Source: Acephala macrosclerotiorum
Taxonomy: Eukaryota > Ascomycota > Leotiomycetes > Helotiales > Mollisiaceae
Reading direction: 5' to 3'
Length of the DNA stretch: 34,625 bases
Assembly: GCA_014904845.1 (NCBI GenBank)
Contig: MU119642.1
Location: 1 to 34,625 of the forward strand
Below are positions 19,894 to 30,900 of this stretch, in pieces. Each line of letters opens with the position of its first letter. The stretch's first letter is position 1. The notes below the pieces were generated by a model that worked only from the letters and a program-made list of their open reading frames with translations, had not been told where the DNA came from and searched no databases. The translations under genes were made by a program, and so were the position numbers.

Positions 19894-20301
19894 CTACTTC
19901 CCGTTAGCAAAAATTTTCAAACCCTCCCAGACAATGCACAGCTCACTATAGTGGAAGCGAACCTTGAACTCGTCTCCAGGCATTATGGTAACCTTTGGGT
20001 CCATCCACCAATCCGAGACGACCCGGTGTTTGGCATTAAGAAGTCTGATATTGCTTGTGGTAGCTAGAAAGTCGAGCAGCCTATCTCGTGCAAAATCAAT
20101 GAGCCTCGGAAATTCGGCCTGAAACTACTCGATTCATTTCACACATTCTACGGGGTCGGAGCAGATATTGTAATCGCATGTGTTCTTGAATATCGGCCCT
20201 TGATCCCTATGGCCCCATTTCGTGAGTTTATCGAGTGGTGGCACTACGAAAATGAGCTCTTCGAGGCTGGGAAAGAATCTCAGATTCCAACAGAGACACA
20301 T
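19894..20301 (-). pseudogene. Broken C-terminal fragment, probably 2EXR-family (copy 5)
   Basis: From 20301 the minus strand reads a coherent protein: LRFFPSLEELIFVVPPLDKL, then two close stops (TGA at 20134-20136 and TAG at 20125-20127), then FQAEFPRLIDFARDRLLDFL and WWMDPKVTIMPGDEFKVRF, ending at TAG 19894-19896. The FPSLEELIFVV piece resembles SFPDLETLTIII of the intact copy at 7373-8361, so I infer the same family, less surely than for the other copies. The N-terminal half is missing; upstream sequence runs into the AT-rich patch at 20650. It cannot be the 3' part of copy 4, because it lies upstream of it in the direction of transcription. Confidence 0.5.
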
Positions 20302-20649
20302 CCCGCCGCTCTCCCTTCCGGTGGTCTTCCTTGCCTGGCCTGATCTCTACTCTCGATGTCGGTGTCAAGGGAGAAGTTTCGTTATCGTGGAAATAGTGTA
20401 AATGTTCCATTAGCCCACCAACGCGAGTAAATAGATAATCTCTAGTCCTATAGGCGGGCCATTAAAATTCTGTCCAATAATATTGGTACGTGCTCGAAAC
20501 TTGTCAAATTCGTACATTGAAAAAAGGTAAAAAGTATTTCTAACTGGTTTGTAGTAAAAGAATACGACAGGCTGATTATTTGGAAGTAATAGCTAGTTAG
20601 TTTCTTTTGCTCGCTTTAATCGCTTATAAGTTAATCGGCGGAAGCAAAC

Positions 20650-20835
20650 GATACGTAAAATTACATATTATAATCAAAATATAATATTAATTAAAATTTA
20701 AAAATAATTTTATTAAAAATAATAACAATTTATATATATTTATAATTACAAATATTTTATAAAAAAAATATTTTATTAAATTGAATTTATTAACGTATTA
20801 TTTCAAATAATTTATTATAAACTGTATTCAAATAC
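20650..20835. repeat. Small AT-rich patch
   Basis: About 185 bp of nearly pure A/T with sharp edges inside ordinary-composition DNA. It separates the 2EXR fragment from the Zn2Cys6 gene region. It resembles the big flanking blocks and is probably an old RIP-mutated insertion; the element is not identifiable. Confidence 0.6.
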
Positions 20836-21393
20836 GGCGTTTTTTTAAGTTTAGTGCTCTTTCTTCGGGTATAGCGCCTCGCTGGCCAAGCGCTGATTTT
20901 GACGGGGCATGAGTAGCTATAATCGAACAGGTAGAGTATACGAACCAAATCGGCCAAACGTCTTTGCAGTGGCAGGTATCAGTCACTTTTCGCTTGAGTT
21001 GCGACCCTGTTACTTAGTAATCAGCTATAGCGTATAACAGCCCTAAAACTATAGTGATTGTTAGGGGCCCAGCAGCTCGCAGGGAAAGCCTGAAGTCCTT
21101 GTAAGCCTCTATAGATTCCAGCGCCCTCCGGTTCCTGTGGAACTTTTGTGGTGTCTTGGCACCTACCCTTGCCGCTGCAAAGACTTTTGGCCGTGATTTC
21201 GGTATCGGCAGTCCGCGAGAACTCAAAATGCCCTTGGTGCCTGAGGCATTAGGCAACATCGGCAACACCGGCAACACCGGCTCGAAATCCTCAACTTGAT
21301 TAGTAATTCATCCTCTCCTTAATTCCAACGTCGACTCTAGGTCCATGTTGCCGTGACATTGAAGCTCCACAATCAGGTGATAATCAATTGACG
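20836..21393. other. Upstream region of the Zn2Cys6 gene
   Basis: About 560 bp with the promoter of the transcription factor. A minus-strand open frame (21014-21277, 87 codons from ATG) starts in a 9-base repeat (GGTGTTGCC units, 21255-21285) and ends in a hydrophobic stretch. It matches nothing I recognise and has no splice context; it may be a transposon scrap. Confidence 0.35.
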
Positions 21394-23476
21394 ATGGAAA
21401 GCAGACGACGTTCCACAATGAGCTGCGAAAATTGCCGGTCGCGGAAGGTGAAGGTACAAATGCATTCCCCTCCTATCTGGATTGCCATGTTAACATACCA
21501 ACAGTGCATCAAACCGAATTTGGACTCCTGCCAGAGATGCCAGCGACTGGGAAAACAATGCGTCACGACAGGGGAGAGATATGCGCGCCCATACTACTAT
21601 ACATCCAAGGAGAAATATGAATTGATAGCGAGAGTGATTCAACATTTTGTTCCCTCCGCTACACTAGACACCGAGGGACTGCGTCAGATCATTGATACCT
21701 TCGATCAACATTCGCGAGGCCCAGGCCCTTCATCCGTGGGAAAGACTGTTGAGGCTGATGCACAAAATATCTTGCCACCACCAAATACTCCGTCCCTGCC
21801 TGACGGACTAGACGAGGATGAAGGTGCAATGCTTGATGATGCCATGAATATACTTCGTAAGTTGCCCTACGGGGTGAAAGACCTGATCTGACGAAACCAG
21901 GTTACGAAAGTGGTTCCAGCGCCGCCGTATTTCACCAAAAGATATGCTCATCAATGTTGACGAGTCATTGTCCGTTTTCATCCGTGAAGACAATGAGAAG
22001 AGAAGGTATCCAGGACGGTCAGATAGTCGAGTCAGCTCGCGCCTCTGACTTGCCGAAAAGAACAATCTTGGAAGCAGCCGCTGGTCGATTCTTCGCAGAA
22101 GTCAACAGCGTGATATTCGTGATGAACGAAGATCTTTTTCAGTACCGACTGGACGATATATACAACACGCGGCAAAACTGCAGTAACTCCTTTCTGGCTA
22201 TTCTCTATTTGGTGTTAGCGCTTGGAGAGAAGTCAGAAATCTATTTCAAAGCAGCCTGCTCGCTTTTCGACAAGTCCGTCGAAGAAGGAGGCGAAGAGAG
22301 TATTCAGGTGGTCATGTTAACAGTATGACTCTAATATTCACGATGTTATTGCCTTGCAACAAATCTCTAATAGTCGCAGGTTCTTTACAGGCAAAACCGA
22401 AACCAAAGGAATCTTGCCTGGATTCTCCTAGGGATAGGAATTCGAATCGCTCAGTCTCTGGGTCTGCATTTAACCGACGGGCTCCAAAAGGAACACTCCG
22501 CGTACCGGGCTCAGTGCAAAAGAAGACTGTGGTCTTCGCTTTATGAACTGGAGCAGCTTCTTGCATGCGCATTGGGCAAACCATCAGGCATCATGGAGAT
22601 TGACATGCTGCCGGGGCGAGAAATGGTGCGTACTGCTCTAGACTTTGGGCTCGATATTAATGAGATTATCAGGAGGTATATACGAGCGCCTTCACACCCT
22701 TGGGATACGGCGCTCAAACGGCAGCGTTTGGGAATATTATTCGTTGCATATGCAGCCATATGTACCTCGGCACTCAAAATCGGATTCCGATGGAGACAAC
22801 GGCTAGCGCCCTCATCAATCAAGTCGAAGTGTGGTGGAATGCCCTCCCAGATTATCTGCGGCATACCCACTTATCTGCGCCTTCGCACTCCCGCGCCATT
22901 TGGTGCCTTGGCCTCCGATATAATTACGCCCTGATGCTAATCACCAGGCGTTACCTTTTACAATCGCTATTATCCGGGAGCGACTGCACTGCAGAAGTGG
23001 TTAGTCGAATAGAAGTCTGCGAGCGCGCCAACGATCGTTCCACTGCCATCTTGCTGGATATGGCAAAGAAAGATATGATCAGTGACTTGATATGGTTTGA
23101 CACCCATTTCATACTTTGCAACAACGTAGTACTCTATCTCCGAAGTCTAAGACATGCTTCGTCGCCGACGCGCTGGAAACAGCTCCGGGACTTTATACCC
23201 CTCTTGAAATTAACGCGGAACTCACGTTTAGGCGAGTACACTCTGAGATGTACGGAGGCTCTACTGGCTGAGGTTGAGAGCAACAGTGCTTCAGAGTAAG
23301 GTACAAAACACTCATATTGAAACAGTTGCTAATGTATCATTCACAGATACCCTTTAGCCAGTTTTGACTGCAGCCCTATGGCGGCATTTTTGGAAAGCGC
23401 TGATGATAATCTGATGACTTTTTTTGATCAACCAGATGGTTTGGATTATTCTGATGTACTTTTTACGGGGCCATGA
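21394..23476 (+). CDS. Zn2Cys6 fungal transcription factor
   Basis: Six exons: 21394-21453, 21505-21856, 21901-22322, 22380-22625, 22673-23295, 23347-23476, giving 610 residues. The zinc cluster is complete, with Cys at 11, 14, 21, 29, 32 and 39 (spacing 2-6-7-2-6); intron 1 falls just before the third Cys. A polar stretch follows, then the fungal-specific regulatory domain, with NSFLAILYLVLALGEKSE, AWILLGIGIRIAQSLGLHL, RRLWSSLYELEQLLACALGK and the later LRYNYALMLITRRYLL. The C-terminus is acidic and aromatic (FFDQPDGLDYSDVLFTGP), a plausible activation region. Introns are 44-57 bp with standard signals, each chosen because it restores the family frame. Such proteins bind CGG half-sites in the nucleus; targets cannot be told here. 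No adjacent pathway genes suggest its role. All exons are open, so it looks functional. Confidence 0.92.
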
Positions 23477-24087
23477 ACTGTGCCGCTATGTTCCTATGTA
23501 CCATATACCATGTAACGAGTTCATTGGAGGCAAGTGTTGCTAGTTTTATGCACCAAGGGACGCAGTAGATCAGCGACGGCTGGGCTCATCAGCCTTCCAA
23601 GCAGTGCAAAACGTTTGCGTTGCTGATAGTAGCGCAACACGTATCTTCAATCCAGCCCGCGTTACTCAGGCACTGCTTTCAATAAATAAATCATCCAAGC
23701 CATTATTTGTTGCCGTATTAACTCTACGAGTAAACAATTGCACTGCCCAAAGAAGAGTGAACAGCGAACCCGAAATCCCATATCGCGACGAGTCCGAAAT
23801 AGGTGGGTCATTTGCATGTGCGGAGTTCGAAAAATTGTATTCTTCTAAGTGCGAACATCAAACCGTATTATTCGATTTCCTTTCTCAATATACGGTTTCC
23901 ACCAAATATATATTAAATTTTTTTTATAAAATTATATAATAAAATTAAAAATTTAATATTTTTTAATTAATTAGATTATTATATTTATAAAATTAATTTA
24001 TATTTTAAAATATTTATTATTTTTTAATTATGTTTGAATTATATAGTTTTAATAAATTAATTTTATTTATAAAATATTTCGTTCCGA
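23477..24087. other. 3' flank of the Zn2Cys6 gene and AT-rich patch
   Basis: Ordinary sequence to about 23885 with an open frame (23604-23939) of no recognisable content. Then comes about 195 bp of nearly pure A/T (23893-24080) with sharp edges, similar in character to the patch at 20650. No gene is seen. Confidence 0.5.
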
Positions 24088-24780
24088 AAGAAAGGGCCCG
24101 TCCGGCTGGTCGCTAAGCGAGCCAATAGCAGCAAACAGACCTTTTCTTTCTTTACTCGACGCACATTTTGCTCCGCAGGCCTCGCAGGGGCGCCCCTGCG
24201 GGGGGCTACAAAGTCGTCGACTTTAGTAATTTACTTCTATTTCAAGTTTCAAGTCAAAAGCTCTTAATTGGAGCGTTTTATAAGCATTTAAAGTTGAAAT
24301 AGTTATTGAAGTAAAGTGGTAGTTTTGGATTCTGCCGGGCGGTGAAGCCGATAAGCTGATAAGCTCTTTAGTGCCTAAGGCAGAAACACACTTGAGAGGT
24401 TTTGCGGTCGCCGTTTTTGCTGAGTACGACTACATTTTATTGATTTGCACAACAACGGATTAATAAAAGTGCTTAAAAACTTGGAATTTGCCGGTACTTG
24501 ATTGAGTTTCAACTTATTTCTGTATATTAAACTGTTTATATAATAGCTGAAATTAATATTTAAAGCGCAGTACAATTGAGATTTTCGTGTTCCTCGCCGG
24601 AGCGGTTATATATTATTCCAGAGCACCCCTATTGAATTCTTCAATGAACTACTTAAGTAATCAAATCGCTGCATTTGGGCACCTCGGTTAAATTTAGGTG
24701 AAATCGCTCATGTTGGAAGTGTTGATTTCACGTGATATAGGGAAAAGTTGATATTAGTCCTTAAGCCGGACAGGTAATAA
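24088..24780. other. Probable transposon debris with GC-rich palindrome
   Basis: This segment has a patchwork composition: a GC-rich core (24170-24206) in AT-leaning sequence, short inverted repeats, and no credible reading frame. It lies between two AT-rich patches (23893-24080 and about 24780-24840). I infer remnants of a mobile element, but no family-specific motif is visible. Confidence 0.35.
24183..24200. repeat. Perfect 18 bp GC-rich palindrome
   Basis: CGCAGGGGCGCCCCTGCG is self-complementary. Just upstream, CCGCAGG (24173-24179) can pair alternatively with CCTGCGG (24195-24201). A second short inverted repeat, AAAGTCG-T-CGACTTT, follows at 24210-24224. Such clustered hairpins are common at transposon ends. 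Confidence 0.85.
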
Positions 24781-25321
24781 TTAAAAATATATAAAATAAT
24801 AAATTTTATCGCGTTATTAATTAATTATTATTATTTTAAGTTCTATGGTAGTTTTCGAAAACTCGTAGTGAAAGTAGTATAGATAGGGGCCTGGTAAGAA
24901 CGCTGATGTGCTGAAACTAGCCCTATATCGCCTAGCTTTCTAAAGGATCGCGCAGTCGCTCCCCGCTCCTTACTTCACGAGCGCTTGCGAACCGCGTTTT
25001 TCATTTTGCAATCCACTGACTGCTACGCGCGCATTTTCCAACTTGACGATAACATTTCATACAAATGCACATAAGTTGTTGTGCTACAGCATAAACTCTC
25101 GCCGCATCTCTGCAGGCGTCCCCGCGGGAAATTAGCCCAATTCACCACGACAGACGCATATTCCTTACAGCTTGAGCCCTCATTTACCTCGACACAATCG
25201 TCTATTCTAAAGAAAATATTCGCCGACCATTCTCTGCGCCCATACTACCAGCACATCAAGTGTCTAACCTCAACTCCCTACCAAGATGCATCGCTTCTTC
25301 TGGTCCAAATTGTCTTGAAAG
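24781..25321. other. Upstream region of the second APH-family gene
   Basis: A short AT-rich patch (to about 24840) is followed by ordinary sequence with the likely promoter and leader of the gene starting at 25322. An overlapping open frame (25081-25353) is in a different frame and has no motif. Confidence 0.5.
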
Positions 25322-27110
25322 ATGTCCACAGATTCGAAACCACAGCAATATGAACAATTCTTCCGCTATACTAGTGGGAGGTGGCTATGGAATGAAGAGA
25401 AGGAGCTTCGTGAGAGATATATGAAGTTCAATGTTGAAGAACTCAAGCGCATTGCAGCCGAGAGCATTGGTGCGAAGTCTTGTGTCTCAATGATCAAGCT
25501 GGGCGAAGGTGGATACAACAAGGTCTTCAAGCTGGTAATGGACAATGGCTCTGTTGCTATTGCACGCATACCATGTCACAATGCTGGTCCAGCATTTAAG
25601 ACCACCGCTTCTGAGGTTGCAACTATGGAATTTGTGAGCTGCCCTTGATTCTCAATCAGAGAAAATGAGAGCTAATATCTTGCTCCCTTAGGCCAGAACT
25701 ATTCTCAACATACCGATTCCTAAGATCCACGCCTGGAGTGCGGTGACGGATAATCCCGTTCAAGCAGAATATATTGTAATGGAAGAGGCCCCTGGAATAT
25801 CGCTAGCAAATGTATGGGAGGATATGAAACTTCGGTCGAAAGATAAAGTCATCGAAGACCTGGTAGCTATTGAGAAGAAGCTACTCTCGGTGTCCTTCAC
25901 CTTGTTAGTTCCGTGGACAATCCTTTAGGAATTTTACTGACCTTGTTAGGTATGGCAACATTTACTTTGCAAAAGATTCGTTCCCTGGGTGCAAAAAGGC
26001 AGAGGTTTCTGGTGATGTTTCTGCAGAACTGAAAAAAGAGGTGGAAGAGCGATTCACAATTGGTCCAGTGATAGAGCATGTGTTTTGGAGAAATGAGCGA
26101 GCATCAATGTCAATTGAACGGGGCCCTTGTAAGCATCCAAGGAGTTATCATTCATGAGCTAATTATTTGTAGGGGAAACTGCTCATGATTATCTGAAAGC
26201 TCTAGCTAATAACCAAATCAAGTGGTTGAGTCAACATGCCGTTCGGGAACCGCCAACAGACATGTTCCAAAAATCAGATGCTCAGAATTCTCCTGACGCT
26301 CACATCGCACTTTACAAGAAATACCTAGGCATCTCTCCTTACATTTTCCCAAAGGATGAGAGGATGACTCGCTCCACTCTTTGGCATTGGGATATGCATG
26401 CCGCAAATTTCTTTGTGAAAGATGACCGAATTACTAGCCTCATTGATTGGCAATCTACATGGGCTGGCCCCCTGTTCCTTCAATACCGCTATCCGAAGCT
26501 TGTGAATTACACTGGCGAAGTGATGTTGAGATTTCCTTCGAACTACAAGGACATGGAAAAGAGCGAAAAGGATCGGGTCGCAAATCTGGTTGAGAGATCT
26601 CTTGTGCAATATCTATATGAGACAGAAACCAAGAAACAGAATCCATTGGTTGTCGAAGTCAATGATATCCCTCATGGGACGACAAGAAGACAAACGATTG
26701 AATTCGCTGATGATACTTGGGAGGGAGATATTTTGCCCTTTAGGCAGTGTCTTATCAGATTAGAAAGGTTTGTCTTACCTTGCTCTCCATTTCATGAGAT
26801 CGACTAACGAAGAACACATAGGCATTGGGATGAAATGGGGTTTGATGTTCCTTGCCCCATTCACTTTACCGAGGAAGATATACAGAATCATATGCGAGAC
26901 GGCGAGGGATGGAATGAGCGGGCCGATTTCTGGGATGGATTAGAAGGTTTTGTTGCCCGTGATGGGTGGACCTCGAATGAGACGTATAAAGAAGCCCTCG
27001 AGATGTTTGCTGGATTTCGAGAAGAGGGACTGAAGCAAATGGTTGGTGAGGAGAGGAAGAATTTTGAGAAGCAGACCAGGTGGGCTAAGAGAGATGACAA
27101 TGGAACTTAG
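25322..27110 (+). CDS. APH-family phosphotransferase, AIM9-like
   Basis: Five exons: 25322-25633, 25692-25903, 25950-26128, 26173-26767, 26822-27110, giving 528 residues. Introns of 44-58 bp carry GT-AG ends and, in intron 4, a GACTAAC branch motif. The N-lobe has the loop LGEGGYNKVFKLV and VAIARIP; the hinge reads AEYIVMEEAPG; the catalytic loop is LWHWDMHAANFFV (about 304-316; Asp308, Asn313) and the metal-binding motif is LIDWQ (Asp326). The segment FTIGPV...WRNER...ERGPWE is typical of the fungal branch related to AIM9 (altered inheritance of mitochondria 9). All catalytic residues are present, unlike the APH-fold protein at 17420-18733. No mitochondrial presequence is obvious at the chosen ATG. 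Substrate unknown. It is the last gene before the AT-rich flank and shows no damage. Confidence 0.9.
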
Positions 27111-27419
27111 AGATCTTAGACCTGTAAATCAGTACTTGTTCTGGCTACGACGGAACGATCCTGCGTCTAAAGTTCCGATCGATTAGTTATTAAGAACTTC
27201 AGCCGCTTTTGCCTGAACGACTATCCTATTCCTGAAGTTATTAGCAAATATAATAACTTTCGAAAATGGATCGAGTTGAATATTAGCAGGTTTATAATAT
27301 CCCTTGAACAAAGTCATACAAAGTCGTATAATATTACCCTAGGAAACTATTTACAAAAGAATTTTTCTTATATATACAAACTATTTAAAAAAGTAATTAA
27401 TAAAAATAAACTTAACTCG
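27111..27419. other. Transition from gene island to AT-rich flank
   Basis: Composition shifts gradually from ordinary to AT-rich over about 300 bp downstream of the APH-family gene. The open frame beginning at 27276 is A/T-coded and has no motif. Confidence 0.5.
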
Positions 27420-27687
27420 AACTACTGTAGTAGAACTATATGCTCTCTTTTCAAAAATCCTTGTAAATAGCTAGTTTCGAGAGTAGTACTGGTTACGTGT
27501 CTTCTAGTACATAAAAAGTTTTCGCTTACTATAAATTAATCAACAATTTTTCTACTTTTATTTCTGTTTTATTGATTGATTGATTGATTTACGAATTACG
27601 AATTACTTCGAATAAATTTAATCTACTAATTAAAACGAATTGATTTACAATTAAATTTTTTTATTTTGTATTTTATTATTTTTTTAT
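27420..27687 (+). repeat. Dispersed repeat, right copy (less mutated)
   Basis: This is the better-preserved copy of the repeat at 3314-3578, in the same orientation. It keeps C and G at many positions where the left copy has T and A, for example in TAGCTAG, GGTTACGTG, CTTACTATA and four ATTG units at 27571-27586. It lies at the right edge of the gene island. Confidence 0.8.
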
Positions 27688-27945
27688 ATTAGTAAAACGA
27701 CGTCGAAAAATGAATTGTTTTAATAGACTTTATTAAGAATTGTTTATATGCGATTTGTATATTTTATTTTTTATTATTATTAAAAAAAAACTCAAATTAC
27801 TAGAAATCGAAAATTGAAAATTAATTAATAAAAATTTTTGTTTTAATTATATTATTTAAAATTAAATAATTTGATTACGAGATTACGAAATTATAAAGAA
27901 ATATTAATTTATAAAAATTACATATTAAATTATTCGAAATAATTA

Positions 27946-27981
<36 letters not shown>

Positions 27982-30900
27982 CGCGATAATTATTTATAAT
28001 AATTAATTTTATTTTCAATAGAAATTAAAATATAAAAAAAAGAATTTTAATACAAAAAAAAAAGAAATTATACTATTAAAAAACGAAATCGTTTTATGAT
28101 TTTATATTTTAATTTTAATTTTTTTAAAAATTATAATTCGCGAATTATTTGTAATTATTTTTAAATTAAAATAATAAAATTAAAATAAATTTCAAATTTT
28201 AAAAAATAATACAAAAAAAATTAAAATAAAAAACTTTAATTAAAAAAAATCGATTAAAAAAATATCTATTTAAAAAATATATTTTATTAAAACGAATAAA
28301 AAAATAAAAATTAAAATAAAAATTAAAATAAAAATTTTTTTATAAAAAAATAATATAAATAAAAATTAATTTTTAAAATAAATTTTATTTAAAAATAATA
28401 ATTCAAAAATTTATATTTTTAAATTATTAAATTAATTTTTAATTTAAAAACTAAAATTGGAAAATTATTTATATTAAAATTTATTTTTTTTAATAAAAAA
28501 TATTTTTATTTTATTTATATTATTGATTTTTTTAAAAAAAAATTTACGAATAATAAAAATAATTTTTTAAAAATATAAAATTTCGAGAAATATATATTCG
28601 TATTAAAATTATAAATACTTTTTTTTAAAACTTTTAAAGTATTTTAATTTAAAAAAAATAATATTACAATTTTTTTAAAATAATACAACAATATATACGA
28701 AGATTATAAAATTATTTTAAAAATTAAAAAAATACGATTTTTATAATATATTAACTCGATTTATAAAAAGTAAATTCGATTTATATTAAAATATAATATC
28801 GAAAATTATTTAAAAAAAAATTTTTATAATACTTTAAAAACTTTTTTTTATAAATACGATTAAAAATATTATCGAATAAATATAAAATTTTTATATAAAA
28901 TTATCGATTAATTTACGAAAAATTTTTTAGTAATAAAAACGTATATAAATTTATTCGATCGAATATTTAAAAAATTAATTAAACGAAATAAATTAAATAA
29001 ATAATATTAAAAAACGATTATTTTATATAAATATAAAAAAAAAAAAACAATAATATAATAAAATTAACAATTTAAAATATTTAAAAATTCGATAAAAATA
29101 TTTAAATATTATAATACAAAAAATAATTTTAAATATAATTAATAATTTATTATTTTTTATTTTATTCGAATTATTTATAAAAAAAATTTAATAAAAAGTA
29201 TACGTAATTACTAAAAAAATTTATATCGAATTTTAATTTTTAATTTAAATAAACGATTTTATTAAAAAATTAAATTTTTTTTTTTTTTTTCGTATTATTT
29301 AATAATTTAAAAACTGTTTTAAACGTTAATATTATAAAAATATTTTAAAAACTAAATAATATTATAATTTTTATAAATTAAAATTAAAATTAATTTATTT
29401 TTTTACGAGAATATAAACGAAAAAAATATAATAATATAAAAAAAAACGAATATAAAATTTTATATAATTTAATATCGATTAAATTTTCGTAAAATATATT
29501 ATTAATCGTTTAAAAAAATATAATAAAAATTAACGCTATATATAATAATTAATAAAACGAGCGATATTATTTCGAGTATTTTAAACGAATAAAAAATAAA
29601 AAAACGATTTTTTTATTAATGATTTTTTCGTAAATCGTTATTTATTTATAAATAAATTAATTAATTATAAATATTATTATTGAAAAAACGATTAATAATA
29701 TTATAATTTTTAAAATTATAATCGATTTTCGCGATTATTAATAAATTCTATAAAAAATTATCGATAAATATAATAATAATAAATATAATAACGATAAATA
29801 AATCGAAAATCAAAATTTAAAACGTATAAAAAAACTTTTAATAAAAAATAAAAATAAAAAAAAAATACTTAAAAATCGAATTATAATAATAAATTTTATA
29901 AAGCGTTTAAAACGAAAAACGAAAAAAAATAAACGTAAATTAATCGAAAAATAAAATTTTAAAATAATAATTCGACGCTAAAAATAATAATTTTATTATC
30001 GAAATTTTACTATAAAAACTTTTTAAAAATATAATATTACTTTAAAAATTTAAAAAAAAGAAAAATAATTATTAATATTTTAAAAATATTAAATTTTATT
30101 ATAATAATTATTAATTAATAATAAAAAAATAATATTTATTATTTAATTTTAATAAATATTAAAATCGTTATAATAAAAAAAATATTAAAAATTATTAATT
30201 TTATAAAATAATTCTTTTAAAATCTTTATAAAATATTTAAAAAAACGAATTAATTTTATAAAAAACGATTTTTCGTTATTAATTAAAAAAAAATATATTA
30301 TTATTATTTTTAAATTATATTATAATTTATTTAAATTAATTAATTCGAATAAAAAATATAAAATATTAAATATTAAAATAAAATATTATATTATTTTTAT
30401 ATATATAATTTGAAATTATAATAATATTATTATAAACGTTGAAAATTTTTAATTGTTTATTATTATTAAATAAAATTTCGAATTCGTTGAAATAATAATT
30501 ATAAAAATAAAAATTAAATATAAAATCGAATATAAAATTTTTATTTTTTTGTAAATAATATAAAAATTTTTTTTTTAAAATAATTATTCGTTATTATAAT
30601 AAAAATAATAATTCGTAAAATAATATATTTTAAATTTTTAAAAATTTTAATTTTATTTATACGATTATTATTTTTTTTTTTAAAAATCTATTTATATTAA
30701 ATTATTAAAAATTGTTATATTCGTATATATTCTCGAATCGAAAAAATATAATACGAAAAATTAAATATTAATATTATTAAAAAATAATATAATATTAAAA
30801 TTTATAAACGATTTTTATATTTTAATAAATTTATTTTTATTTTTAATTTTTTATTAAATATTTTTAATATTATTTTATATAAAATAAATATAATTAAAAT

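Noticed and set aside
23604..23939. 111-codon plus-strand frame ending in the AT-rich patch
   Set aside because: No motif, and its 3' end is A/T-coded sequence; probably chance or transposon debris.
27276..27470. 64-codon open frame at the right edge of the island
   Set aside because: The product is dominated by I, K, N, S and L from A/T-rich codons and overlaps the dispersed repeat.
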